Below, piece by piece: positions 44,541 to 53,885 of a stretch of DNA of 60,000 bases. The notes beneath the pieces were generated by a model. It saw only the letters and a program-made list of their open reading frames with translations, made no database searches and had not been told where the DNA came from. Positions within the stretch are counted from its first letter, which is position 1; the number at the start of each line of letters is the position of its first letter. This stretch comes from Bugula neritina (taxonomy: Eukaryota > Bryozoa > Gymnolaemata > Cheilostomatida > Bugulidae), in assembly GCA_964035545.1 (NCBI GenBank), contig OZ037767.1, positions 8,052,207 through 8,112,206 of the forward strand. The letters are read 5' to 3'. The position numbers and the translations under genes are program-made.

Positions 44541-44845
44541 TGTTATAATTTTCAGATTTAGGGTCGATGTGCCACCAAGAGAGTCTATTTATCACTAGAG
44601 AAACTTCACCGGTTAAGTCGAGTAGATATCGTTATATTTAATACAAGAATACATAATAAAAGTCCAATGTACAACAGTAATGATACGCACGTCTATTTAG
44701 TTTTACAGCACTATCCTCAACTGAGCTAGTAGCGCGAAGCGGCTACTATTACTTATAAAAAGCTTAGCTAATTGGCTAATACATGGTTCCGGGTCAATAC
44801 GCAACCTTGCGTATTGTGTTGCTGGTAGCTCCACGAGCCACCACA
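44541..44845 (-). repeat. Gypsy-1 3' LTR
   Basis: On the + strand runs TGTTATAATTTTCAG to CGAGCCACCACA. Differs from the other LTR only near 44699 (A against G) and 44760 (A against C). Confidence 0.95.
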
Positions 44846-44857
44846 CTGCCCCCTCCA
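44846..44857 (-). promoter_or_regulatory. Gypsy-1 polypurine tract
   Basis: Minus strand GGAGGGGGCAG immediately before the 3' LTR; primer for plus-strand DNA synthesis. Confidence 0.75.
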
Positions 44858-45116
44858 GCAGAAAGCCCACTTTCTGATAAAATAAGATTCACATAAAAAA
44901 AACGTATACTTCGTTGGGGGATAAGAGAACAGCATAAAAGTATATATATAAAAAAAAACAACAACTGGTAAAAAAAATATACAGGTATATATATCGTGCA
45001 CTAAGTATAAGCAAGAGAAGGTCCTATCTACATATAGAGTACGTGCCACCATTACGGTAGGGAATGCCACAGAGAGGAAGGGGAATGAGTAGTAGGGAGT
45101 GGTAGGTAGACTCGAG

Positions 45117-46190
45117 TTAATTGCGGGCCGCACGCTTCATGCGTTTAATCGACTCCTGTAAGTATCTGAGTTCACTGGAGGCTGCCTGTATTCGTGGGGC
45201 CAGCCTGTAGACTTCTTGCTCCAAGTCATGCGCCCTAGCTTCTACCTCACGTAGGTTACGGGCCCAGGGGGACGAGCGAGAGGAAGTTGGTTGCCTGTGT
45301 CGTTTCCGCTCTGAGGATGGAATAGGAGGAGGGAGTGTATACGCATTTGTGTCTACTCTCTGTAGTACGACACGAGGAAAGGTATGCGGCATGCGTATAG
45401 GACTGTGAGGTGGAGAGTTAGCAGACTGTGTAGGTTTATCTGTGGCTCCAGAGGTGATAGGTCGCGGGGAAGGGAAGCCTTGCTCCAGGCGAGATAGCCG
45501 AGCTGAGTCAGTGATGAGTGGTTTAATGGCGTTGAGAAAGGCAGGATAGGATGATTCGTCTACTTCATAGACATGTCCTTGATAGCACTGCATAGTACGT
45601 TGGTGCCGCAGCAGGTAATCACGGTTATAGCTATATTCGCCGCAAGGGCAGAAAGTGGTGATGTAATGCTGCGGCAAGTGCACCTTTAGTCTGCGGTGGG
45701 TTGTGAATCGCTGCTGGCAGAGGTTGCATTCACGATTACTCTCACCTCCTTGATGGGTCCTGATTTCCCTCTCTGTGGCAGGGGTAATCCAGTTGGAGGT
45801 TGCTTCCAACTGAGGTGGCAGTTGCCTGGTGGTAGGAGTTGTTGGGGCCGGCTCTGGGTCCCACGCCATCTCTAGAGAAGGCATGCCCGTAGAGACGGGC
45901 GCGAGTGTGTCTACAAAAGTAGAATTATTGTTAGATCGCGGTGGATCTTTACAACATAATTCTAGTGACTGTCGACCGTTGCTAGCCTGAGAGTCACAGC
46001 TTTTGGAATGCACTCGAGGAACTGATGAATCATGTGTGGACTGACCAAGAACAGTGTCTAGCTCCAGGTCTAACAGACCGTCGGCCATTACAGTGTCTTC
46101 ATCGTCATTCACATGAAACGTGGTTCCCAGTAATTCTGATTCAATCTGCTGAATTAGTTCAGAATTTACTGGCATCGAGCCCGTTTCCAT
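45117..46190 (-). CDS. Gypsy-1 ORF3: C2H2 zinc-finger protein, 357 aa
   Basis: Starts at a real ATG (46188..46190), 17 nt after the pol stop, and ends at 45117. Residues around 155-175 form a standard C-x2-C-x12-H-x3-H finger (CNLCQQRF), followed by a second finger-like Cys-x-Cys-x12-His-x5-Cys. The acidic N-terminus and the C-terminal heptad-like, basic segment (EVYRLAPRIQAASSEL) suggest a coiled coil. There is no signal peptide or TM, so it is not an envelope. A nucleic-acid-binding accessory role is inference. Expression could be by reinitiation or a spliced RNA. Confidence 0.8.
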   Translation of the reverse strand: METGSMPVNSELIQQIESELLGTTFHVNDDEDTVMADGLLDLELDTVLGQSTHDSSVPRVHSKSCDSQASNGRQSLELCCKDPPRSNNNSTFVDTLAPVSTGMPSLEMAWDPEPAPTTPTTRQLPPQLEATSNWITPATEREIRTHQGGESNRECNLCQQRFTTHRRLKVHLPQHYITTFCPCGEYSYNRDYLLRHQRTMQCYQGHVYEVDESSYPAFLNAIKPLITDSARLSRLEQGFPSPRPITSGATDKPTQSANSPPHSPIRMPHTFPRVVLQRVDTNAYTLPPPIPSSERKRHRQPTSSRSSPWARNLREVEARAHDLEQEVYRLAPRIQAASSELRYLQESIKRMKRAARN

Positions 46191-46207
46191 GAATAGGAAT
46201 ACAAGAC

Positions 46208-49200
46208 TTATACTGGCTTACCTGGGAACTCGGTATTAATGTCCATACTCAACGTTCTTGGTAAGGTTGGAGCTGGTTGTGAGATACGTCTGCCTTTGGC
46301 GATGTCAGCATAAGAAAAGGCTGAGCATCGTTTCTGAGGCACGAGGTCGGAACTATTTGCTTTACGCGCATTAATTCCTCCCACTATTCCGCCCTCGCAA
46401 AAGTTGATATTTGCGTGGGGTTCACAACTCCAACATTTCATCGTACGGTTTTCCCCTAGACTTTCATGTGCGCCGCTTCTAATGCAGTCACATATGAAGT
46501 CTTTCAAATACGGTGGGGGCTTCCTCGTACGCTGTCCCCTTTCTAGGGGGGGTGACACGCTTGCCGGCTCGTTAGTAGGGGCCTCTAACGGCGTCTCTAC
46601 TAACGGCTCGTTAGTAGGGGCCTCTAACGGCGTCTCTACTTCACCGTTAGTGGTCACCTCTTCTTGTTCTCCGGATGGAGCCCCTCCCTCCGTGGGGGTT
46701 TGCACTTCCGGAACCGGCTCGGTTTCTGGAAGTGATGGAATTTGGCTTGGCGGTGGCGGACACGCTTCTGTTGACAAAAGCTGCCGCTCCTCTCTCACCA
46801 AGTTTTCCTCCCGCGGTATGACCACTTCGTATTCAGGCCCATGCCGCTGTCGCCCGCGTGTCGTTGTCTGCCTCCTGGGCTCTAACAACGGGGGGGCTTC
46901 TCCCACTCCGTCGGGGCTAGCCCAATACGGTTTCAAGCGAGACTCATTCTGGATAGACACCTGTCCTGAGCGCTCAATCTTGTACGTATGATTGGGCATA
47001 GCCTCGACGACCACGTAGGGGCCTACGAACTTAGGCTTCAGCTTATCAGCCTGTCCGCGGCGCCTACGGTAATTGACCATCCACACCTTATCTCCCCTTT
47101 GATAGAGAGGGGGTTCATCGGAATCTTCGTGCCGCACCTTCCACTGCTGTTGACGCAGTATATCGTGTGCGGCCTTCATCCGTTCCACTAGTTCACTGGC
47201 ATACTCGTGAACCGAGTTGTCTTGCTCTGGAACGTGATAGGTGAGATGGTCAGGGACACGAGTCTCTCTCCCGAGCATCAAGAGGTTTGGGGTCTCACCA
47301 GTACTGGTGTGTGGGGTGCTACGGTATGCACGCATGACTTGTGGCAACACCGTATCCCATTCCTCTTGACCTCGTCCAAGGAGGAGACTCCGGAGCGCAT
47401 CACCTAGCATCCGGTTGTTGCGCTCCACCACCCCATTACCTTGAGGGTGGTAGGGGGTGGTCCTGCTCTGATTTACTCCCCAGAGGTGGCAAAGGTCGCT
47501 CATCAGTTGAGACTGGAATTGAGCGCCTTGATCAGAGTGTATCTGTTCGGGAAGCCCAAAATAACAGAATACATGTTGGTCTAGCGCCCTGGCCACTGTT
47601 GGGGCTGATGCATCTGGGATGGCCAGAGCATCCGCCCACCTAGTAAAGTGGTCGGTTAGTACTAGGATCCAATTATTGCCTCTGGGGGTCAGGGGCATGG
47701 GTCCGACCAGGTCTACAGCGACTACTTGCCAGGGCCTACCAGCATATAGCCTCCGCCGTCCTGCTTCACCAGGGGGGCGGCTATGCTTACTGGCCTGGCA
47801 GATCTCACACTGTTTGACTCTGAGCCGGACGTCACGCTCCATCTGCGGCCAATACCACCGGAGTCGTAATTTGGATATCACTCGCTTGACCCCTGCGTGG
47901 GCCTGCTTGTGAGTATCCCAAATCAACTCACGGCGGATGGCTGTGGGGCAGACTACCCTCTTCCTTTCCGGGTGTCTGCCGCTGGCAGCTAGAGAGATGG
48001 TTAGCAACCCATCCTGCCCGATCCGCAGCGAGTCCCAACGCTGACAGTATAGCCGGAACTCGGCGCATCCCTGTCTTATGCGTTCCTCGCTGGGTCGTCG
48101 CCCTTCCCGTTTGGCCCGGTATATGTCTGCCACGACTCCAGGCAGTTCTTCTTGGAGCTTCTTCAGCTCTCGAACATTACCGGCCAGTACAGGGTTGGCG
48201 CGGAGGTTTTGCACATCCTCCGGGGACGCATCAACCCTCTGCCTGAGTTGACCTTGATCCCAGTCAAACGGTGCTCCGTGATGAGCCAGCGTCTCCAACT
48301 CGCATCGCGGGGGACCTCCATCCCTTCTCTCGATGTTGAGACACTGTTTGCAACCTCCGTCAGGTCGGCGACTCAACCCATCCGCATTGCTGTGTCTCTT
48401 GCCCGGTCGATGTTCGATCCGGTATGAGAATTCAGCTAGGATTTCGAGCCACCGGGCGACCTGACTAGAGGGCTCTGCTCTCTTGCACAACCAGATCAGC
48501 GAGGCATGATCCGTACGCAGCCGGAACTTCCTGCCATATAGGTATGGTCTGAAGTGCTTCACCGACTTGATTACTGCCAGCAGCTCCTTGCGGGTAGTGC
48601 AGTAATTTCGTTCAGCGGGAGAGAGAGACTTGCTGTTGTAGGCTACTACTACTTCTCGGCCTTCCTGCACTTGTGACAGCACAGCGCCAACATTCTGGTC
48701 ACTGGCGTCCGTGTCTAGGATGTACTCCAGAGTGGGGTCTGGGTAGGCCAAGATGGGCGCCGTTAGGAGGCATCCCTTGAGGCGGTCGAACGCTTCTTGT
48801 TCGACTGGGGTCCACTGCCACGTCACTCCCTTTGCGGTAAGCCGGTTTAAAGGCTGGGCTATGCCCGCAAAGTCTGGTATGTATTGCCTGTAATACCCTA
48901 CCAGCCCCAAGAAAGCCCGGAGTCCGGTCAAGTCTTGGGGGGTGACCCAGTCTTCTACTGCCCGTACCTTTTCGGGATCCGTTGCCACGCCGTTTCGACC
49001 GACAACGTGCCCCAGGTACTTGACCTCCGGCTGCAACAGAGCGCACTTGGAAGGTTTGAGCTTAAGACCGGCACCTCGGAGTCTCTCGAAAACCTCCTGT
49101 AGACGACTGACATGTGTCTCGAAGTCTGGAGAGATTACGATGACATCATCGAGGTAGACCAGCAGTGTCTTCCAATGGAGTCCGCTAAGGACTTGTTCCA

Positions 49201-50872
49201 TCAGCCTCTGGAAGGTGGCTGGGGCGGAGGTTAACCCGAAGGGCAGCACCTTCCACTTCCACAAACCGTCCCGTGTGATAAACGCCGCTTTCTCTTGGGC
49301 GTCGGGACTCAGAGGAACCTGCCAATAGCCGCTTAGCAAGTCTAACGTACTGAAGTACTTGCTGCCGGCTAGGGCGTCCAATGACTCGTCAATACGAGGT
49401 AGAGGGTAGGCGTCCTGTATGGTTACGCTATTGAGTTTGCGGTAATCCACACAGAACCGCCAACTGCCGTCTTTCTTCCGGACCAGTACGACTGGCGAGC
49501 TCCACGCACTATGGGCGGGCTCTATCAGTCCCCGGTCCAGAAGATCCCGTACTTGTCGGCTAACCTCCTTCTCTTTCTCCGGCCCCAGCCTGCGTGTGGG
49601 CTGCCGGACAGGGACTGTCCTTGCAGTCAGCGGTATTTCGTGTCTGACAATGCCAGTCAGTCCCACGTCATGCTCTCCGCTGCTGAACACATCACCGTAG
49701 TCGCGTAGTAACTTGGCCATAGCTTGGCGTTCTCTGTTACTCGTGCAGCCGCCACTGGCTGTTTCGTATAACTCCCGGAGATGTGTTGGGACTGCCCCTC
49801 GTCCCTGAATAGGGTGTCGAGGGGGTGCCTCCGTCGCGTCACCCAGCGACGGGCCCACGTCCTCTTCCTGGACGGAATGGAACCGGCCCAGCATTGACCC
49901 AGCTGGGAGCTCAATGGGCTCGGTAAAGGGGTTGACGCACTGCACTAAGACCTCCCCTCGCTCAGTTAGTCGGTTTAAACTACTGGCGAGTTGGATCTTT
50001 TCGTGCGCGCTTTCAACGACCCCGAGCCTGGCTATCCGGTTGCTGTTCACTCGGCAGTGGATAGTAGCTCTGGAGCGTCCGGGTACGGTGCAGTTTCGAA
50101 CTACCTGAACACCGCCCACCAGGGGACGCCCAAACTTATCCACACAGGCGAGTTCTCGCCCGCCCATCAGCACCACCGACTTACTGAAATCTATTCGGCA
50201 CTGGTGTTGCTTCAAGAAGGGCATTCCGAGGATAGCATCTTCTTCCAGTTGACCTATGACAAAGGTCTCCTGTACAGCCTGATCTCGGACACGCCCAGGG
50301 AGCTCGATAATACCATAAAAGGGGATACATGACCCGTCTGCCAGGGTGCCATGTTCTCCAGTATACGGTCGTACTCTATCCCTGTCCCGGCGGGGCAGTG
50401 CCTCAAAGACTCTACGACTGAGAAGGTTGGTAGTACAACCGGAGTCGAGCAGGAAAGTGACGGCGTTGCCGGCCACCTTTCCGGGTAGGAAATAGCTCTC
50501 TCCATGTGGTTGTACTTTCACCCCCCCGGCATGTGCTGTCCTGGTTTGACAGGACGGCGGGGGTTTCACCCGTGGTTTACGGGGCTTCCGGCGGCGAGGT
50601 TGGTGCCGGCGGGGTTTGGGCCTCTCCACTGGGCCTTCTGGCTCCATTTCAGTGGCGGGCTCCTCTTCCCGAGGTAACCGGTGAAACCGGTTAGTGAGTG
50701 GCAGGGAGAAGGTACTGGGCCGTTGTGCGGGCCTACTAGTCCTGCGTGGTACCTGCCACTCGGGTGGAATGTTCCGCCGTGTCCGTACGGACAAACGACG
50801 GCGCGTTCCACCATACTCCTTTAATTGCGGCCCGCGGGGAGGGAGTGTGTCCGCGGGCCGTGACAGTTTAAC
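46208..50872 (-). CDS. pol: Gypsy-1 pol polyprotein
   Basis: Open from the -1 frameshift site (50866..50872) to the stop at 46208; a 1528-codon stretch begins at a TTG (50794), so translation should enter from gag. Counting from that codon: Arg/Pro-rich basic region 55-80; protease LLDSG at 115-119; RT with YLDD at 547-550; RNase H TDASD at 695 and TDH at 761; integrase zinc site H962, H966, C996, C999; integrase triad D1028, D1088, E1124; GPY/F module at 1258. No chromodomain. All catalytic residues are present. The C-terminal part is Pro/Glu-rich with a 13-residue tandem repeat. Confidence 0.95.
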   Translation of the reverse strand, partial: VKLSRPADTLPPRGPQLKEYGGTRRRLSVRTRRNIPPEWQVPRRTSRPAQRPSTFSLPLTNRFHRLPREEEPATEMEPEGPVERPKPRRHQPRRRKPRKPRVKPPPSCQTRTAHAGGVKVQPHGESYFLPGKVAGNAVTFLLDSGCTTNLLSRRVFEALPRRDRDRVRPYTGEHGTLADGSCIPFYGIIELPGRVRDQAVQETFVIGQLEEDAILGMPFLKQHQCRIDFSKSVVLMGGRELACVDKFGRPLVGGVQVVRNCTVPGRSRATIHCRVNSNRIARLGVVESAHEKIQLASSLNRLTERGEVLVQCVNPFTEPIELPAGSMLGRFHSVQEEDVGPSLGDATEAPPRHPIQGRGAVPTHLRELYETASGGCTSNRERQAMAKLLRDYGDVFSSGEHDVGLTGIVRHEIPLTARTVPVRQPTRRLGPEKEKEVSRQVRDLLDRGLIEPAHSAWSSPVVLVRKKDGSWRFCVDYRKLNSVTIQDAYPLPRIDESLDALAGSKYFSTLDLLSGYWQVPLSPDAQEKAAFITRDGLWKWKVLPFGLTSAPATFQRLMEQVLSGLHWKTLLVYLDDVIVISPDFETHVSRLQEVFERLRGAGLKLKPSKCALLQPEVKYLGHVVGRNGVATDPEKVRAVEDWVTPQDLTGLRAFLGLVGYYRQYIPDFAGIAQPLNRLTAKGVTWQWTPVEQEAFDRLKGCLLTAPILAYPDPTLEYILDTDASDQNVGAVLSQVQEGREVVVAYNSKSLSPAERNYCTTRKELLAVIKSVKHFRPYLYGRKFRLRTDHASLIWLCKRAEPSSQVARWLEILAEFSYRIEHRPGKRHSNADGLSRRPDGGCKQCLNIERRDGGPPRCELETLAHHGAPFDWDQGQLRQRVDASPEDVQNLRANPVLAGNVRELKKLQEELPGVVADIYRAKREGRRPSEERIRQGCAEFRLYCQRWDSLRIGQDGLLTISLAASGRHPERKRVVCPTAIRRELIWDTHKQAHAGVKRVISKLRLRWYWPQMERDVRLRVKQCEICQASKHSRPPGEAGRRRLYAGRPWQVVAVDLVGPMPLTPRGNNWILVLTDHFTRWADALAIPDASAPTVARALDQHVFCYFGLPEQIHSDQGAQFQSQLMSDLCHLWGVNQSRTTPYHPQGNGVVERNNRMLGDALRSLLLGRGQEEWDTVLPQVMRAYRSTPHTSTGETPNLLMLGRETRVPDHLTYHVPEQDNSVHEYASELVERMKAAHDILRQQQWKVRHEDSDEPPLYQRGDKVWMVNYRRRRGQADKLKPKFVGPYVVVEAMPNHTYKIERSGQVSIQNESRLKPYWASPDGVGEAPPLLEPRRQTTTRGRQRHGPEYEVVIPREENLVREERQLLSTEACPPPPSQIPSLPETEPVPEVQTPTEGGAPSGEQEEVTTNGEVETPLEAPTNEPLVETPLEAPTNEPASVSPPLERGQRTRKPPPYLKDFICDCIRSGAHESLGENRTMKCWSCEPHANINFCEGGIVGGINARKANSSDLVPQKRCSAFSYADIAKGRRISQPAPTLPRTLSMDINTEFPGKPV
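46566..46640 (-). repeat. 39-bp tandem repeat in pol tail
   Basis: Almost two copies of a 39-bp unit encoding VETPLEAPTNEP, in frame, in the low-complexity tail after integrase. Confidence 0.85.
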
Positions 50873-51687
50873 GCCCCCTGGTATTGGGGTCGTCTTTTCT
50901 GTCCCTGGTCCTGATCGGTGCTACTCCAGCCCTGCCCCACAGATGTTGGGGGCATCCGTAAGGCCTGACCGGGGCCAGCACCGGCCAGAATGGTTACCAA
51001 TTGTCCCAGCATCTCTACCATGCGGTCCACTTCGGCTTCCAGCGGGAGGGCTTCGGAGCCTGTCGTAGCCCTGGCAGCGCTGACTCCAACTACTGGGGGG
51101 TTCCTTTGTGCTCGATGCATTTGGGTAGCCAACAGGTAAGCTTCTCCAGCCTTCAGGGCATCCTCTATTCTGGTTATCCCTTTAGCTCGTAGGTGATGGT
51201 CTAGGCCCAGGTCGTTTAGGGACTGGACAAAGGCGTCATAGGTGTAACGCTCTTGGTGTTGTGCTGGCAGATCGCTATATGCAATCTGCGCCAGCTTCTT
51301 CACCGTCGCGGCATGTTCTTGCAGCGAGGTCCGCGGGGTGCGGCACAATCTCTCCAGCTTGGTCCTAGCGTCTATGACGGAGGTGCCAAAACGGGCCCGC
51401 AGCGCAGCCAGTATGCCGTCTACGTCCGTTCCCACTCCGTACGGCTTGGCTTGCTCCGTCACCGCTCTCCGCAATTGAATGAGGGCCACTCTATGCGGCC
51501 ATTGAGCAACTTCCATTACCTCTCTAAATTCTTGTATAAATTGTTCGACATCTTCCGACCCAGTAAAGGTGGGAGCTTTCAAGCAATGTCTATAAGCTTC
51601 TTCTCCTTCACGATTCACAGGATTAATAGCATTTCTACGCTCACCTTCTACTGGGGGTGGTTGCATTCTAGCAGTTTCAGTCTCCAT
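50821..51687 (-). CDS. gag: Gypsy-1 gag, 288 aa
   Basis: Starts at ATG 51685..51687 (METETARM). The central part has APTFTGSEDVEQFIQEF and a helical capsid-like region typical of retrotransposon Gag. The C-terminus has no CCHC zinc knuckle; the only Cys/His near it is LNCHGPRTH at the frameshift site. RNA binding may rest on the Arg-rich stretch encoded in the pol frame. Stop at 50821. Confidence 0.9.
   Translation of the reverse strand: METETARMQPPPVEGERRNAINPVNREGEEAYRHCLKAPTFTGSEDVEQFIQEFREVMEVAQWPHRVALIQLRRAVTEQAKPYGVGTDVDGILAALRARFGTSVIDARTKLERLCRTPRTSLQEHAATVKKLAQIAYSDLPAQHQERYTYDAFVQSLNDLGLDHHLRAKGITRIEDALKAGEAYLLATQMHRAQRNPPVVGVSAARATTGSEALPLEAEVDRMVEMLGQLVTILAGAGPGQALRMPPTSVGQGWSSTDQDQGQKRRPQYQGALNCHGPRTHSLPAGRN
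50828..50872 (-). promoter_or_regulatory. -1 ribosomal frameshift signal between gag and pol
   Basis: Minus strand: heptamer G-TTA-AAC in the gag frame (50866..50872), a 5-nt spacer TGTCA, then a perfect 10-bp stem CGGCCCGCGG / CCGCGGGCCG (50851..50860 with 50828..50837) around a 13-nt loop. Slipping back one base enters the open pol frame; gag stops at TAA 50821..50823 just past the hairpin. Confidence 0.8.
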
Positions 51688-51701
51688 CTTTGATATACAC
51701 T

Positions 51702-51719
51702 ATCCCACCGCTGCCACCA
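51702..51719 (-). promoter_or_regulatory. Gypsy-1 primer binding site, tRNA-Leu type
   Basis: Minus strand TGGTGGCAGCGGTGGGAT, one base from the 5' LTR. It is complementary to a tRNA 3' end ...ATCCCACCGCTGCCA plus CCA, which I recall for animal tRNA-Leu (AAG/UAG). Confidence 0.8.
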
Positions 51720-51720
51720 C

Positions 51721-52025
51721 TGTTATAATTTTCAGATTTAGGGTCGATGTGCCACCAAGAGAGTCTATTTATCACTAGAGAAACTTCACCGGTTAAGTCG
51801 AGTAGATATCGTTATATTTAATACAAGAATACATAATAAAAGTCCAATGTACAACAGTAATGATACGCACGTCTATTTGGTTTTACAGCACTATCCTCAA
51901 CTGAGCTAGTAGCGCGAAGCGGCTACTATTACTTATAAACAGCTTAGCTAATTGGCTAATACATGGTTCCGGGTCAATACGCAACCTTGCGTATTGTGTT
52001 GCTGGTAGCTCCACGAGCCACCACA
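51721..52025 (-). repeat. Gypsy-1 5' LTR
   Basis: Same 305 bp as 44541..44845 with two substitutions. It should carry the promoter for the minus-strand transcript. Confidence 0.95.
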
Positions 52026-53131
52026 ATATGATGCTAACTCAGGATTGTTGAAGTGTGCTTTTTAATCTGTGAAAAGTTTATTCAGCATATATTTTAGACT
52101 ACGACTGTATAGGTGTAAAAAGTGTAAAAGTTTAGTTTAGAATATATATTTATAACATGCAGTCTGTGATAATATATGCATTTTAACTTTTGATAAACTA
52201 TGGGAGTTATTTTTATACATGAACAGCAAATTGCGAAAGCTGTTATGAGGGCTTTGTCAACTATATGTATTATCAATCTTATGTTATTAAAGCTATGTAG
52301 TAACAACAAAGTTTGGCTGACAAATGAAGCATTAAATTTCACAGAAACATTTTGTCACTACAACAGTAAAATACTGCGGTAATAACAGCGGTGTTGTGGT
52401 TTCCAAAATGTTATAAAACTGTGTTTATATTAGTTGTTGGTCAGGCTAGTCACTTAGTTTTGAGAGTCAGTAAAATAAAGTAGCGGCCTAACGTGCTGTT
52501 AACATTTGGGATTTTCCCAATAAACTGGAAATTTATTCAGTTCATTGGATTTTCCAGAATTTGTAGCGAGAGTTTTAAAACTATGCCCGGGTACGCAGCG
52601 ATGGAACCGTAATTCACACGTCATAATAGAGACGTAGGTTTCAACGTAGGTTTAGCGACCTTGACTCCCTAATGCGCGTTTCACCTCGCATCCGTTACAT
52701 GCCTCCCAACATCAATTTTGTGTACTCTTTGCTGAGTTCATTCTCAGTACTCAATACATTATGTGAGAACCTCCATTGAAATATGTTTTGTTGTAAACGG
52801 CAAGATTTACCTTTTTAGTTTCACACCCCGGTGACTCACGAATCATTAACAGTTACTCACTCTAAATCAAAGCGAGTTTCTTCAGTGATAGTGATACTAT
52901 CAGTATCACTGATAGTGATAATGATATCATGTTGATTTTCATTGTAATTGTCTGATCGGGTATCTCATAACTCTTAGTAAAATACTTGAACCTTAAAAAG
53001 AAAAACAAAACGGGCTGAACTAAGACTTCAACTGTTGGTTTTGAAGCTAAACTTGCAAACTAAAAGTAAAAGCAAAAGCTTGAAAAGTTCGAAATTTTTA
53101 ATTTAAAAAAAGAATAGTTGTCGTTTAATAG
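52026..53131. other. Distal end of duplicated unit B
   Basis: 52151..53117 matches 16011..17004, including a GC-richer part (near 52570..52700) and the palindromic CACTGATAGTGATA repeats (near 52885). No gene seen. Confidence 0.7.
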
Positions 53132-53697
53132 TGTAGTAAACTTGTGGGTTCTGAATGCAACTAGTGCCTACATGCTCTAGAAAGAATAAGCCAAGTATTT
53201 GAGTACAAATGAGGATAACCTTTATTGTATCAGATACAGCTTATGTGGTCCTACTACCAGCGAGCTCCAGTAGTAGTCTGAATCTACACTGGAAACTCGC
53301 CTGCTTTTATACACAAGAATTCACATCTAGAATGTTCCAACAGACAAAAGAAAGTTAAGCTTGACAGTAACAAAAGAAAAATAGACAAAGGAGAATGAAT
53401 AATTCAATAGGCCAAGAATTTAGCTATAATAACAACCTATTGAAGGCATTCATAAAAGCTACACAAATTTCCAGTATCAGTATTAATGCAAAACGATGAA
53501 ATAGCAAAAAGGGAAAATAACTCTGGAAATGCGTATTTAATGAAAATTACATTATACTGAAAGCTTAATCGCAATAATAAGGCATTAGAAAGCTAGTGCA
53601 ACTTAGCTACAATTACAGCATTCAAAATATACGCAACAGTAATTATAATACTGACACACGCAGTTACTTGAGAACAGTAGAGGATGAGAATCTATCA
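53132..53697 (-). repeat. Gypsy-2 3' LTR (566 bp)
   Basis: TG...CA ends: TGTAGTAAAC on the left, TCTATCA on the right. On the minus strand a TATAAAAG box (53304..53311) lies about 80 bp before an AATAAA (53221..53226), giving a normal promoter/poly(A) layout and confirming orientation. The partner LTR is not in the window. Confidence 0.8.
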
Positions 53698-53709
53698 CAT
53701 TCTCCCCCC
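53698..53709 (-). promoter_or_regulatory. Gypsy-2 polypurine tract
   Basis: Minus strand GGGGGGAGAATG directly before the LTR. Confidence 0.75.
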
Positions 53710-53885
53710 ATCGAAAAGCATCCCCTTTTCGATAACAAAACAATGATTCCACACAAAAAAATGAAACACAAACGTAGAAAAATATGCGGTTAACAGGAAA
53801 GTATTATGATTAATCACACGTAACACGAGAACATTTACAGTTCAGTTGGCTATTGCCAGCGGCCCCTGGTTGTCCGGTTTTATCA

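Larger units (their letters stand above)
44541..52025 (-). mobile_element. Gypsy-1: near-intact Ty3/Gypsy LTR retrotransposon
   Basis: 7485 bp on the minus strand with 305-bp LTRs, flanked by ATAT (44537..44540 and 52026..52029). Order in sense direction: LTR, tRNA-Leu primer site, gag, -1 frameshift, pol (protease, RT, RNase H, integrase), third ORF, polypurine tract, LTR. The two LTRs differ at 2 of 305 positions, so insertion is recent. GC content is far above the AT-rich host DNA. Confidence 0.95.

Noticed and set aside
46404-46991. Plus-strand ORF of 195 codons and other long + ORFs over 46.4-51.7 kb and 53.8-58.2 kb
   Set aside because: Antisense shadows of the GC-rich pol and gag genes; no motif of their own.
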